This document shows, piece by piece, positions 37,797 through 47,323 of a stretch of 64,000 nt of DNA. A model generated the notes under the pieces. It worked only from the letters and a program-made list of their open reading frames with translations. It was not told the origin of the DNA and ran no database searches. The stretch covers positions 434,001-498,000 of the forward strand of contig NZ_LIRF01000007.1 in assembly GCF_001297705.1 (NCBI RefSeq), written 5' to 3'. Numbering within the stretch: position 1 is the first letter of the stretch; every line of letters begins with the position of its first letter. Both the position numbers and the translations under genes were made by a program. The stretch comes from Chryseobacterium sp. ERMR1:04 (GTDB lineage Bacteria; Bacteroidota; Bacteroidia; Flavobacteriales; Weeksellaceae).

Positions 37797-38867
37797 TTAA
37801 AAATTATTAATATTTCTTGTTTTGTTGATCAAAAATAAGTCTGCTAATACAAAAGCAGCTAAACTTTCCACTACAGGGACAGCTCTTGGAACTACACAAG
37901 GATCGTGTCTTCCTTTTCCTTCCACAATAGCCGGATTCCCATATTTATCAACACTTTCCTGAGGTCTTAAAATAGTGGCAACAGGTTTGAAGGCAACACG
38001 GAAATAAATATCCATTCCGTTAGAAATTCCACCCTGGATTCCACCAGATAGGTTAGATTTTGTAGTGAAATCTGTGTTGAAACCGTCGTTGTGCTCACTT
38101 CCTGTCATTTTAGCTCCACAAAATCCGCTTCCATATTCAAAACCTTTACAGGCGTTGATATTCAACATTGCTTTTGCTAATTCTGCCTGAAGTTTAGAGA
38201 AAATAGGTTCACCAATTCCCACGGGAACATTTTTGATCACACAAGTAATGGTTCCGCCAATGGTGTTTCCTTCTTTTTTGATCTCTTTGATTCTTGAAAT
38301 CATTTTTTCTGCTGTTTCTGCATCGGGGCAACGAACTTCATTGCTTTCGGTTTTAGAAAAATCTAAATCCTGATACGGTTTTTCACAGAAAATATCGCCT
38401 ACAGAAGAAACGTAAGCATTGATCTCTATATTTGATAAAAGTTGTTTTGCAAGAGCTCCTGCTACAACCCAGTTGATTGTTTCTCTTGCTGATGATTTTC
38501 CACCGCCACGATAATCTCTGATTCCATATTTTTGATCGTACGTGAAATCTGCATGACTCGGACGATAAGAATTAGCGATGTGATCATAATCTTTCGATTT
38601 CTGATTTTCGTTTTCGATGATAAAACCAATTGGAGTTCCCGTTGTTTTTCCTTCAAAGATTCCTGAAAGAAATTTTACAGTGTCACTTTCTTTTCTTTGT
38701 GTAACAATAGCTGATTGGCCGGGTTTTCTACGATCTAATTCATACTGAACTTGATCAAGATTGATTTCCAAACCTGCCGGAAAATTATTGATGATTCCAC
38801 CATAAGCCACACCGTGACTTTCTCCAAATGTTGTAAGACTGAGAAGATTACCTAAAGTATTGAACAT
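37797..38867 (-). CDS. aroC: Chorismate synthase
   Basis: A 356-residue FMN-dependent enzyme that makes chorismate from 5-enolpyruvylshikimate 3-phosphate, the end of the shikimate pathway. TFGESHGVAYGGIINNFPAG at the N-terminus, RPGQSAIVTQRKESDTV, the RGGGKSSARET loop, GIQGGISNGMDI, and GRHDPCVVPRAVPVVE at the C-terminus are all conserved. The length is standard. It precedes the WCGDA thioredoxin-like gene and is not near other aro genes in this window. Confidence 0.97.
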   Translation of the reverse strand: MFNTLGNLLSLTTFGESHGVAYGGIINNFPAGLEINLDQVQYELDRRKPGQSAIVTQRKESDTVKFLSGIFEGKTTGTPIGFIIENENQKSKDYDHIANSYRPSHADFTYDQKYGIRDYRGGGKSSARETINWVVAGALAKQLLSNIEINAYVSSVGDIFCEKPYQDLDFSKTESNEVRCPDAETAEKMISRIKEIKKEGNTIGGTITCVIKNVPVGIGEPIFSKLQAELAKAMLNINACKGFEYGSGFCGAKMTGSEHNDGFNTDFTTKSNLSGGIQGGISNGMDIYFRVAFKPVATILRPQESVDKYGNPAIVEGKGRHDPCVVPRAVPVVESLAAFVLADLFLINKTRNINNF

Positions 38868-38917
38868 GATACAAAATTACCGATTTTTCTTCATATAATA
38901 AAGTTTCTGTATGAGTT

Positions 38918-40552
38918 CTATTGATCAGCGCTTTCGATAGTATTAATAATGTTTTGCGCTTCCTTTATCTCTTCTGGAGTCATTTTTTTCCAGATAAATC
39001 CCTTTTTGATATTATTTTGATCAATAAGCTGCGGAAATATTTCTGCTTTTACATCATCAAAAATATAGCTTGAGGAAATAGCAGGAAGCTGAGTGTCAAA
39101 GCTAAAAGGATATTTTTTAGAAATATTGAATTGTAAATTTCCAACCTGATGTGCCGTGAAATTATTATAAATATAACTTGATGGTTTATACAATTGCTCT
39201 TTTTCAAACTTTCCCATAAACTTACTTAACCGGAAACTTGGGGTGTATTTTTGAATAAGATTTGGGAATGATAAAAATCCTATAAAAAATAAACTTAATG
39301 ATGCAAAGACTATAAAAGCTTTCTTTTGGGTAAAATGATTAATGAACATTACGAAAAAGATCACAAAGAAAACATCAATAAAAAATCTGTATTGTGCGGA
39401 AAATAAAAGAACTAAAATGCTTTTTATAATGAGTGAAATACAAATAAGCGTAATGATTTTATTCTTCTTAATAATGGTAAAAACAATAAAGATAAATAAT
39501 GTGAGGATGAAAAGAATATTGATTTTTGATTTTATTCCTTTTAAAAAAAGCCAGTTTTTAATATAATCTATCGAAGTAAAATGTTGTATTTCCTGATAAG
39601 AATACTGCATATCATAAGTTTTTAAGATCGCGTATTGTGAGGAAATTCTTAAAACTTCAGAATTGGGTTTCCAGCTGACCCCAATATCTCCAACAGAAAC
39701 AGGAAATATGGGGTAACCAAAGACCCAGATGTTTTTAATAAAAAATAAAAGAAGAATTAAGGTTCCTAAAACTAAATTTTTATAATTTGACTTTACGATA
39801 AAGATAGAGTAGAGGAAGCTTAAGATGGGAAGCCAGATCATAGTAGGCTTTATGGCAAAGACAAAAACTGAAAAACCAATCAATAATGAAGTTTTCTGAT
39901 TTCCGGAAAGAATTTCTTTTAAAATGATTAATGAAAAAACAATAACAGGAAGATCCGGACTTGGCGATTGTGAAAACAAAAGTAAAATAGGAATAAAACA
40001 AAGTTGAATCCAGCTTTTCTTTTCAATAATATAAATGGAGTAGGCTATTAATATGATCGCATTAATTCTTAAAAATGGATCTGAGAAATTAGAAAATCCC
40101 GCCTGAAAAATATGCCAGATAGACATTTGCCCTAAGGTGAGATCCAGATTTGAAATTCCTTTGACCAATCCGTATTCTGTGAGCCATTTTATAGTAGGAA
40201 GATAATATCCAAAATGATCTAATATATAAGGATAATAAGAACTCGCTAATAAAATGACACAGGAAATTATACCAATGGATAAGATGTCTTTTTTTGAAAA
40301 TGAATAGAACTGCTTATATAATTTATCCTTAATAAAATAGAGGAGTCCTGGTAGGATGGTACTTATTTCCACGTAAATATTCAAAGCAATAAAAAAGGAT
40401 AGAATGGTCCAGAGTAAGCTGATGCCTACTATTCCGGATAAAACTTTCCCTGAAATTCCATCAAATAAAGAACCTAGTATATTCTCTACGATTTTTCCCC
40501 AACCGATTAAGGTCGGAATTAGAAGAATTGATGAAAGTAAAATTAAAATCAT
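38918..40552 (-). CDS. Polytopic membrane protein, LIC_10190-like
   Basis: A 544-residue integral membrane protein with about a dozen helices and a short soluble tail (last 100 residues, containing LPAISSSYIFDD). The layout resembles the LIC_10190 family and distantly the multi-pass glycosyltransferases. No catalytic residues are clear. I chose the ATG at 40552 (MILILLSSILL). An in-frame TTG at 40579 lies inside the terminator hairpin of the upstream lipoprotein gene, so it is unlikely to be used. The function is unknown. Confidence 0.65.
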   Translation of the reverse strand: MILILLSSILLIPTLIGWGKIVENILGSLFDGISGKVLSGIVGISLLWTILSFFIALNIYVEISTILPGLLYFIKDKLYKQFYSFSKKDILSIGIISCVILLASSYYPYILDHFGYYLPTIKWLTEYGLVKGISNLDLTLGQMSIWHIFQAGFSNFSDPFLRINAIILIAYSIYIIEKKSWIQLCFIPILLLFSQSPSPDLPVIVFSLIILKEILSGNQKTSLLIGFSVFVFAIKPTMIWLPILSFLYSIFIVKSNYKNLVLGTLILLLFFIKNIWVFGYPIFPVSVGDIGVSWKPNSEVLRISSQYAILKTYDMQYSYQEIQHFTSIDYIKNWLFLKGIKSKINILFILTLFIFIVFTIIKKNKIITLICISLIIKSILVLLFSAQYRFFIDVFFVIFFVMFINHFTQKKAFIVFASLSLFFIGFLSFPNLIQKYTPSFRLSKFMGKFEKEQLYKPSSYIYNNFTAHQVGNLQFNISKKYPFSFDTQLPAISSSYIFDDVKAEIFPQLIDQNNIKKGFIWKKMTPEEIKEAQNIINTIESADQ

Positions 40553-40583
40553 AAAAAAAGATTGCCTAAAAATAAGCAATCTT
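40553..40583 (-). terminator. Terminator of the glycine-zipper lipoprotein gene
   Basis: On the minus strand, stem GATTGC / GCAATC with a 10-base loop is followed by seven T residues and directly by the next ATG. Confidence 0.8.
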
Positions 40584-40607
40584 TTAAATTTATTGTGAAA
40601 ATATTAA

Positions 40608-41153
40608 TTATTTTGGCTGTACTCTACCATCTTTTCTATCGCCAGATCTACCAATTGTATATCCTGTTGCGCCTCCTACAACACCACCAATTACAGCACC
40701 AAGGCCTCTGTTTTTCTTAGCAATAAGAGCGCCTGCAGCAGCACCACCTACGGTACCAATGATTGTACCTTTTGCAGCTTTACTCATTCCTTTTTTCTTT
40801 GTAGTACCTTGTGAAGCAGTGTTTCCGTTGTCTGCGTAAGTACCATTATTAGAACTTGAGCTTGACTGTCTGTCTCTGTAAATAGTTTTTGTCTCTCTTA
40901 TGATCTGTGGTTTTGAATTATTGGCAGCTGCAGTTTTAGCTTTTTGAGATTCTACGATGCTATCTGCTTTTTTCTGTGCTTCATAAACCATTTTTTCTTT
41001 TTCAATAGCTAATTTTTGTTTTTCTATGTCAAGCTGTTTTGTCTGGAATTCTATTTTCTGCAGTTCCAGAGATTTTTCAGCAACTTGATCGTTTTTCTTA
41101 CAGGCGGTCATTAAAAAAACTGACAAAAGCCCTGTTAATACTATATTCTTCAT
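40608..41153 (-). CDS. Glycine-zipper lipoprotein
   Basis: A 181-residue lipoprotein: lipobox LMTAC with Cys18. A coiled coil follows (about residues 25-70: LELQKIEFQTKQLDIEKQKL, then charged heptads). After a Ser/Asn-rich linker comes a glycine-zipper segment (about 125-170: KGTIIGTVGGAAAGALIAKK, GAVIGGVVGGATGYTIGR). Such proteins insert or pack in the envelope, and the coiled coil may oligomerise. Exact role unknown. It is upstream of the LIC_10190-like gene with its own terminator. Confidence 0.8.
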   Translation of the reverse strand: MKNIVLTGLLSVFLMTACKKNDQVAEKSLELQKIEFQTKQLDIEKQKLAIEKEKMVYEAQKKADSIVESQKAKTAAANNSKPQIIRETKTIYRDRQSSSSSNNGTYADNGNTASQGTTKKKGMSKAAKGTIIGTVGGAAAGALIAKKNRGLGAVIGGVVGGATGYTIGRSGDRKDGRVQPK

Positions 41154-41807
41154 AACTCAAATTTTAATAAGGATGTATTAACATAGTATTTTCAATTATG
41201 AAGCCAACCTTTAGTTAAGTAATGTTAAATATTCTAAAAAAAGTTTAAAATACTATTTTTTATTAATGTTGGGTAATCTTATTTTTTATGTAATTTAAGT
41301 TTTATATACTTTGTATGTTTGAATAATAATAGTCTATAATCTTATTATTGTTTTTATTTTTATGTTTTTACTAGTTGTTTATGAATATTAAACAATTGTA
41401 ACATTATAAAATAAATCACCATTTTTACATAAGAATTTATACGCTTGTAGATTTAGTTTTTTTAAATAGATGTCCTGAGAGTCAATTATAGCTCAATATG
41501 TGGTAGATTCTGATTATCAGATTGAAATCAACATTTATGTTAATGTAATAATCCAATTGAAAGGATAAGGATTAATGGAAAATTAGTTTATATTTGCAAT
41601 AGTAAAGAGTTTGTTTAGATATTTTTTTGTGAAAATTATTAGATAAATAGATTTTTATTCACTTATTATAGAAATAAACAGTAAATTTGAGTTTTCAAAT
41701 TATACATTAATATTAGAAGATTTTACAAAATATTTTTTGATATCAATCTCTAATATTTGACTTTATAAAAGATAAAATAGAGCAATAAAAGTTGCTACTT
41801 ACGATAC
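41154..41807. other. Gene-poor AT-rich region
   Basis: No open frame, tRNA or repeat that I can support. The sequence is AT-rich and leads into the putative small-RNA element that ends at 41886. Confidence 0.5.
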
Positions 41808-41886
41808 TCTATTCGGGTTTTCATTTCCGGATAGATTTTTTTCATCATTTGTGTTTTTACGGCCTCCTGCAAGGGAGGCCTTTTTG
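41808..41886 (+). ncRNA. Putative small RNA 3' end, copy 1
   Basis: Two stem-loops stand in tandem. TCTATTCGG / CCGGATAGA is followed by seven T residues. Then comes TTCATCATTTGTGTTTTT, and then GGCCTCC / GGAGGCC followed by TTTTT. No plus-strand gene lies within 9 kb upstream, so these terminators have no known message to end. The second hairpin and the preceding motif recur at 43313-43361. The 5' end is unknown. Confidence 0.4.
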
Positions 41887-41924
41887 TATTAACGAGTTGG
41901 GTTTGGAACGTAATTTTGAAAAAA

Positions 41925-42752
41925 TTACAAGAAGGTTAGTTTAAGTTTATTCCTTATTCTAAACAAAGGAGCAGTTTGGTATTGTAAGAGTTGAAAAATT
42001 TCTTCGGGATTGGTAAATTGCTCAGGAACATCTTGGTTGTTGATTGTTTTTATTCCTCTTCGCTTCATGGTTTCATGAATTACTTTTGCGAATGAATCTT
42101 TTGCTCTTTGCTTAGAACCCTGCTGAGAAATACCGAAAGAGTGAAGTCTGTATTGATATAAATCTTCATTAATAAATGCAGCGTTTCCAAATTCTAAAAT
42201 TTTAAGATAAAGATCTTGGTCTACAGCACTTTTTAAGTCTGGGTTAATACCTTGTGTTTTTAAATACGTTTCTCTTTTGAAGGTGAAAAAATGGGAAAAT
42301 TGTATAGGACAATTGAAAAAGTATTTGTCATTGAAAATTTGTTTTGTAGCGCTAAAGGTTTTCTGTGGATTCAAATTTTCATCACACATCATCATTTTTG
42401 AATAGGTAGCTACAATTTTATCATTAAATAGATATTCCTCGATTGATTCTTCTAAAGCAATAGGATAGAGGGCATCGTCGGGATCTAAATAAGCGCATAT
42501 GTCTCCTGTCGCATGTTCCATGCATTCTCGTTTTGTAAAGCCACATCCTTTATTTGAAGAATTTTGGTACAGCTTGAACCGATTGTCATTTTGGATGATA
42601 CTCTTAATTATTTCTATAGAGTCATCGGTAGAGGCGTCATCAACAATTATAACTTCCCAATTGTTGTAAGTCTGATTGATAATCGAATTATAACATTCGA
42701 GAAAGAATTTCCCGTTGTTATAATTGGCTATTAAAATCGATACTTTATTCAT
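41925..42752 (-). CDS. Family 2 glycosyltransferase
   Basis: A 275-residue cytoplasmic or membrane-associated GT-A enzyme. It starts with SILIANYNNGKFFLECYNSI, with QTYNNWEVIIVDDASTDDS next, and the DxD-like site is in CAYLDPDDALYP. DQDLYLKILEFG, near residue 190, is the usual acceptor-side motif. It transfers a sugar from a nucleotide donor, probably to a surface polysaccharide; donor and acceptor are unknown. I start at the ATG at 42752, where the family homology starts; the open frame extends 23 codons upstream. It stands alone, flanked on both sides by long non-coding stretches. Confidence 0.88.
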   Translation of the reverse strand: MNKVSILIANYNNGKFFLECYNSIINQTYNNWEVIIVDDASTDDSIEIIKSIIQNDNRFKLYQNSSNKGCGFTKRECMEHATGDICAYLDPDDALYPIALEESIEEYLFNDKIVATYSKMMMCDENLNPQKTFSATKQIFNDKYFFNCPIQFSHFFTFKRETYLKTQGINPDLKSAVDQDLYLKILEFGNAAFINEDLYQYRLHSFGISQQGSKQRAKDSFAKVIHETMKRRGIKTINNQDVPEQFTNPEEIFQLLQYQTAPLFRIRNKLKLTFL

Positions 42753-43312
42753 TGTTCCGTGAGTTATATTTCCACGATAAAAGTAGTCATTAAAAAATTT
42801 AAAAATCATGATTAAGATCAATGCTTTTTTATGAATAATTTTGTATTTAATAGTTAGTATTCAGTTGGGATTAAATATTAACTATTATTGGTATTAATTG
42901 TGGAATTTAGATTGCTAATAGTAAATTGTTATGTCTCTTAAATGAGATTTAATAATTTTTTACTGTTTTCTTTGATAAATTCATATTCATATTGTAAGCT
43001 CTTGTTAAGAATATTGTAACAAAAATACAATTCGTTTTCGAAATAATTAACATAAAAGTATTGATTTATGACCGATTTGTATCTTTTTTACCTACTGCAT
43101 ATCTACTGCATTATTTTAATGTTTTGTTTTTCAGACAGTTGAAATTACCCTGTCATACAGTAAATATTACATTAAATTGATAGCCGTTTTAAAATGAAAT
43201 TAATAACAAAGACGATTTTGGAACTTTTATGAGCGTACTCATAAAAATAATATTTTTGATGGCTTAACTTTGAGTAGTTATAAAATGATATTATATTTCC
43301 TTATATAATATG
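42753..43312. other. Gene-poor AT-rich region
   Basis: About 560 bases with no gene that I can support. A palindrome-like GAGCGTACTC occurs near 43229. It leads into the second small-RNA-like element. Confidence 0.45.
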
Positions 43313-43361
43313 TTTTCATCATTTGTGTTTTTTTTGACCTCCTGAATGGGAGGTTTTTTTA
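43313..43361 (+). ncRNA. Putative small RNA 3' end, copy 2
   Basis: TTTTCATCATTTGTGTTTTT is followed by the stem ACCTCC / GGAGGT and a T7 run. The 20-base motif and the CCTCCTG...GGGAGG hairpin match copy 1 at 41838-41886. No plus-strand gene precedes it. The 5' end is unknown. Confidence 0.4.
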
Positions 43362-43529
43362 ATTCTTTTAAAAGCGATGTTATGGATGTTGGAATATTTT
43401 CATATTCATAATAGTTTGTCCCCAATCATTAAAATCAAAATAGTATTCATCCTGAGAATAGCTGAGATGATATTGCTAAAAGTGATGATGAGAATGTGGA
43501 AAATGAGATTTTGGTTATCTCTATAAAGC

Positions 43530-43562
43530 AAAAAACTCCTAATCAATCGATTAGAAGTTTTT
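43530..43562 (-). terminator. Terminator downstream of tRNA-Cys
   Basis: Stem AAAAACT-C-CTAATC / GATTAG-A-AGTTTTT with loop AATC directly follows the tRNA on the minus strand. Confidence 0.8.
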
Positions 43563-43563
43563 G

Positions 43564-43634
43564 AGGTACCTAGCGGATTCGAACCGCTGTAGATGGTGTT
43601 GCAGACCACTGCCTAGCCGCTCGGCCAAAGTACC
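43564..43634 (-). tRNA. tRNA-Cys (GCA)
   Basis: A 71-base tRNA. The acceptor stem GGTACTT / AGGTACC has one G-U pair, with U as discriminator base. The anticodon loop CTGCAAC sits on stem GTGGT / ACCAT, giving anticodon GCA. The T-arm carries GGTTCGAATCC. The 3' CCA is not encoded. It lies downstream of the RDD gene. Confidence 0.95.
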
Positions 43635-43694
43635 ATGATTTACCATTTTTGAGGTGTGCAAATATAATAAAATATCTGACGCTACAAAAACTTT

Positions 43695-44195
43695 TTACAA
43701 ATTTTCTTTTGTGCCAAGGCTGTTTATATCGTCTTTTGCCTGTTTTTCAGCGAGATAATTTCTCACATTAATTACGCGGGTATCACTCCAGCTGTCATGC
43801 CATCCGTTTCCACCTCCTAAAAATGAAAGAGCATCGAAAGGAACTATCCTAGATAAAGTTCTATACAGTACTTGCTGAGTGGTTACATCATTACCATCTA
43901 TACTAATCGTTCTAGTATTGGTAACATATTTCCCTACAGTTCTTCCATTTGAATATTTTTCCCACAGAAAATAATAGATAAAGCTTACCAGATTTCCAGT
44001 AAAAAACTCCCAAAGTAATCCTCCATTGTTATAAAAATAGAAGAAACTTATTGAGGTATAAGAATATATTAAGATTGAAGCAAAAGATAAAATCGTATTT
44101 ATGATGATTAAAACTATCAAATCTATTATATAATTTGCAAATCTAATGCTGCTTGAAGCTCTATTATCTTCAACAATTCGTAAATGTTTTATCAT
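43695..44195 (-). CDS. RDD family membrane protein
   Basis: A 166-residue protein. RFANYIIDLIVLIIINTILS is the first transmembrane block with the R..D of RDD, and further helices and SNGRTVGKYVTNTRTISIDG, PFDALSFLGGG and WHDSWSDTRVI follow, which fit the family. Some RDD proteins act in ion exchange, but no function can be assigned here. I take the ATG at 44195; a TTG 13 codons upstream is in frame but overlaps the preceding gene. It follows the DUF4403 gene, stop and start being 22 bases apart, so they are probably co-transcribed. Confidence 0.88.
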   Translation of the reverse strand: MIKHLRIVEDNRASSSIRFANYIIDLIVLIIINTILSFASILIYSYTSISFFYFYNNGGLLWEFFTGNLVSFIYYFLWEKYSNGRTVGKYVTNTRTISIDGNDVTTQQVLYRTLSRIVPFDALSFLGGGNGWHDSWSDTRVINVRNYLAEKQAKDDINSLGTKENL

Positions 44196-44217
44196 GGTTG
44201 TTTTTAGTTTTGTTATT

Positions 44218-45582
44218 TTACATTCCGGTGACAATTAACTTCAATGTAGCACTAATGTCAATAACGGCGGTGATTCCTGAAGGATTTAAAAGGATATTAG
44301 TCGGTTTTAGGCTGTATACCTTACCTTTCATATTTAATCCTTTATAATACTCTTTATTAAAGGCTTCTTCTATACTTTTTCTTGAATTATCCTCCAGCTC
44401 CTGAGTAGGAATTCCATATTCTTCTTCAATCATCTTCACAATCTTTCCTTGAAATAAAACGGAAGCTGTCTTTTGAAGAATATTCATGGTTTTAAGTTTA
44501 AACTTGGTATCTGACAAAACGATTTTTCTTTTGGATTCATCATAGACAGGAATTCCCGAAATGATAGCTTTTCCTTTTACATAACCATCCGTTTCAGCTT
44601 CGATCATGATTTTATTATCCAATCCATAGACCCTGATATCAGTAATCTTCACTTTAGAACCCTTTAAATCAAACTCTTTATTCAAGAAAGTTTTTCTTGC
44701 AATATTGGAGGCTTCTGTAAAAGGAATATTGGCGGTGGTCTGAAGTGAAAATTTATCTGCAAGAACAGGAACAGAATTAAAATTGCTTGCCGTTTTTATA
44801 GGTTGTGAAGATTCTGGCTTGCTGCCGGTGTAAGTTTCAGAATATACATCAATTCCAATATTGGTATCAATTTGGTTTCCGTAAAATTTTAATGGAGTAA
44901 TGTTAATGTTGATTGGTGTTACTTTCAACCAAGTATTATATTCTTCAGAAATATTAAAAGGTTGAGTGAAAACATTCCAAGCCATCATTGCATATTGTTG
45001 AAAATTTAATTGTGTAGCCATTTGTTGGTCAAGGGTTTTACAGAATTTCTCCTGTTGTTCCTTTAGGCTCTTTTCAACTAAAGAAGTGATGGGGATTTTT
45101 ATTTTTCCATAATCTAAAACAGGTTTTGTTACCCATTTAAAACCATTTGGCTGCGTATTGGTTACAATGGTCCAGTTATTTTTAAAACTTAAAGATGTGT
45201 TGAATGACATCACCGTTTCAAAAGTGGTATTCTGATACGTGTAGACTCCCAACGTTCCGATTCCTTTTTCTGCCCATATCTTTAAAGGAACTTCAATCAG
45301 TAAGTTCTGATTAGTTCCTCCAACTACTCGGATAGCGCGAGTTTTCCAAACTTTTACTTTAAACTGATCATTGTTATTGTCTGTGTAAGAATCGTCTTGA
45401 TAAATCAGATCTTTCACAGAAGCGTTGATCATATTATTGATTTCCGAAAGCGGAATCGTTACCGGCATTGTAATACTGGATTTTATCTTCGGAAAATTAT
45501 ACGCTGCCAATTGGTTATCAACATTGGTTTGCCCAAAAATATGGATACATGCTAATAGAAATAATATTTTTATGAATTTCAA
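44218..45582 (-). CDS. DUF4403 family protein
   Basis: A 454-residue exported protein. A signal peptide (LACIHIFGQ) is followed by two related halves, each rich in beta strands, with motifs ITMPVTIPLSEINNMINAS near the start, GKIKIPITSLVEKSLKEQ near residue 165 and the second-half FKTMNIL-like strands. This is the layout of DUF4403, found in Bacteroidota and Proteobacteria and resembling lipid-binding TULIP-like folds; lipid binding is not shown. It lies downstream of folB on the same strand. Confidence 0.82.
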   Translation of the reverse strand: MKFIKILFLLACIHIFGQTNVDNQLAAYNFPKIKSSITMPVTIPLSEINNMINASVKDLIYQDDSYTDNNNDQFKVKVWKTRAIRVVGGTNQNLLIEVPLKIWAEKGIGTLGVYTYQNTTFETVMSFNTSLSFKNNWTIVTNTQPNGFKWVTKPVLDYGKIKIPITSLVEKSLKEQQEKFCKTLDQQMATQLNFQQYAMMAWNVFTQPFNISEEYNTWLKVTPININITPLKFYGNQIDTNIGIDVYSETYTGSKPESSQPIKTASNFNSVPVLADKFSLQTTANIPFTEASNIARKTFLNKEFDLKGSKVKITDIRVYGLDNKIMIEAETDGYVKGKAIISGIPVYDESKRKIVLSDTKFKLKTMNILQKTASVLFQGKIVKMIEEEYGIPTQELEDNSRKSIEEAFNKEYYKGLNMKGKVYSLKPTNILLNPSGITAVIDISATLKLIVTGM

Positions 45583-45620
45583 TTTCTTATGTTTTTTTAG
45601 AATACGAAAATAAGGATATT

Positions 45621-45989
45621 TTAATTTTCTGGTTTAAAACTTTTTTCCAGTTCAATACTTGCGCCTTTCATTTCGCCTTGCATTGGGGGAGCAGTTTTGG
45701 TTATTTTTAATTTGATGTAAGAAATTTCAGGAAATTTTCCCTGAATTTTTGCAATAATCCTTCCTGCAACATGCTCCAATAATTTTGATTTAATTTTCAT
45801 TTCATCATGAATAATCGCATTGATATCTGCATAACTTATGGTATCATTTAAATTATCTGATTCCGAAGCTTTCCATAAATCAGTGTGAAGCTCCAGATTC
45901 AATATATAATAGGTCCCAATAGTATTTTCTTCAGGCAATACTCCATGATAGGCATATATTTTTACATCTTCAAGATAGATTTTGCTCAT
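45621..45989 (-). CDS. folB: Dihydroneopterin aldolase
   Basis: A 122-residue enzyme of folate synthesis that converts 7,8-dihydroneopterin to 6-hydroxymethyl-7,8-dihydropterin and glycolaldehyde. The start KIYLEDVKIYAYHGVLPEEN has the substrate-binding residues. DTISYADINAIIHDEM and LEHVAGRIIAKI are conserved, as is the catalytic lysine in IKLKITKTAPPMQGEM. The length is normal. It starts five bases after thrC, so it is the fourth gene of the threonine operon; whether it shares its regulation is not known. Confidence 0.93.
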   Translation of the reverse strand: MSKIYLEDVKIYAYHGVLPEENTIGTYYILNLELHTDLWKASESDNLNDTISYADINAIIHDEMKIKSKLLEHVAGRIIAKIQGKFPEISYIKLKITKTAPPMQGEMKGASIELEKSFKPEN

Positions 45990-45994
45990 TGCTT

Positions 45995-47299
45995 TTAATT
46001 TTTGTCAAGCAAAATTCGTTTTAATTCTTCAAAATCTGCGTTAATTTCTACAGTTTTTTTCTCTTTATTCATTAAGTCTACCAAAGATTCCGGAAGTTCA
46101 ATTTTAATGTTGGTTGCTTTTTCTACGGCATCGGGAAATTTTACGGGATGAGCGGTACCCAAAATGAAGCCTTTTTTATCCGGATTTTCTTCTGTAAATT
46201 TTTCTAATGCTGTAAAAGCTACAGCACTATGAGGCTCTAATGTATATCCATATTTTGTATAAACATCGGTTATGGTTTTTAACGTTTGCTCATCATTAAT
46301 AGAATATCCTGAAACAGTATTTTTAAGATTTTCAAACTGATTTTCAAAAATCTCGAGAATTCGTACAAAATTGCTTGGATGTCCTACGTCCATTGCATTA
46401 GATAAGGTGGCAACCGTGTTTTTATATTCTAATTTTTGAGTCTTTAAATAACTAGGAATGCTATCGTTTTCATTGCAAGCGGCTATAAAATGTTCAACTG
46501 GTAACCCTCTAAAATGGGCTAAGATTCCGGCACAAATATTACCAAAATTTCCACTTGGTACACAAATTACAGGATTCTCATTATTGGTTTTTTGCCATTG
46601 TTTTAAGGCTAAAAGATAATAGATCTGCTGTGGAAGCCATCTTGCCACATTGATTGAATTGGCTGATGTTAAAAATAAATTTGCATTAATTTCCTGATCT
46701 GAAAAGGCTTGTTTTACCATCGTCTGACAATCATCGAAAGTTCCATTAACTTCAATGGCTGAAATATTTTCACCCAATGCCGTCAGTTGTTTTTCCTGAA
46801 CTGGGCTTACTCTGTTTTTTGGATATAAAATAACCACGTTCACTCCCGGAGTTTTATAAAAACCATGCGCAACCGCACCGCCTGTATCTCCTGAAGTTGC
46901 CACTAATACAGTAACTTTTTTATCTTCATCTTTTAAAAAGTAGGAGAGGCACTGGCTCATAAATCGGGCACCAATATCTTTAAACGCTAATGTGGGACCA
47001 TGAAAAAGTTCTAACACAGAAATTTTATCATTGATTTTTTTTAAAGGAATTTCGAAATTGATTGTTTGGGAAACGATCTCTTTTATTATTGATTCAGGGA
47101 TTTCATCGCCCACAAAATCTTTCATACATCGGAACGCAATTTCTTCATCTGAAAACTGAGGTAAATTCTCAATAAAATCTTTTTCAAACTGAGGGATTTT
47201 AGTAGGGAAAAACAACCCTTTTTCATTTCCTTGTCCTTTGATTGTGGCCGTTTTAAAATCGACTTGTTCTTTTTTATCTTTTAAATTATAATAAATCAT
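45995..47299 (-). CDS. thrC: Threonine synthase
   Basis: A 434-residue PLP enzyme that converts O-phosphohomoserine and water to threonine. The PLP-binding lysine is Lys107 in FHGPTLAFKDIGARF. ATSGDTGGAVAHGF and PSGNFGNICAG are the phosphate- and PLP-contact loops. The length and the C-terminal region match the class of long ThrC. It is 24 bases downstream of thrB in the operon thrA-thrB-thrC-folB. Confidence 0.96.
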   Translation of the reverse strand: MIYYNLKDKKEQVDFKTATIKGQGNEKGLFFPTKIPQFEKDFIENLPQFSDEEIAFRCMKDFVGDEIPESIIKEIVSQTINFEIPLKKINDKISVLELFHGPTLAFKDIGARFMSQCLSYFLKDEDKKVTVLVATSGDTGGAVAHGFYKTPGVNVVILYPKNRVSPVQEKQLTALGENISAIEVNGTFDDCQTMVKQAFSDQEINANLFLTSANSINVARWLPQQIYYLLALKQWQKTNNENPVICVPSGNFGNICAGILAHFRGLPVEHFIAACNENDSIPSYLKTQKLEYKNTVATLSNAMDVGHPSNFVRILEIFENQFENLKNTVSGYSINDEQTLKTITDVYTKYGYTLEPHSAVAFTALEKFTEENPDKKGFILGTAHPVKFPDAVEKATNIKIELPESLVDLMNKEKKTVEINADFEELKRILLDKN

Positions 47300-47323
47300 T
47301 TGTATTTGTTTTAATTCAGAATA

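Noticed and set aside
43564..43634. tRNA-Cys as an integration site of a mobile island.
   Set aside because: No integrase, no repeat of the tRNA 3' end and no phage or plasmid genes were seen nearby.
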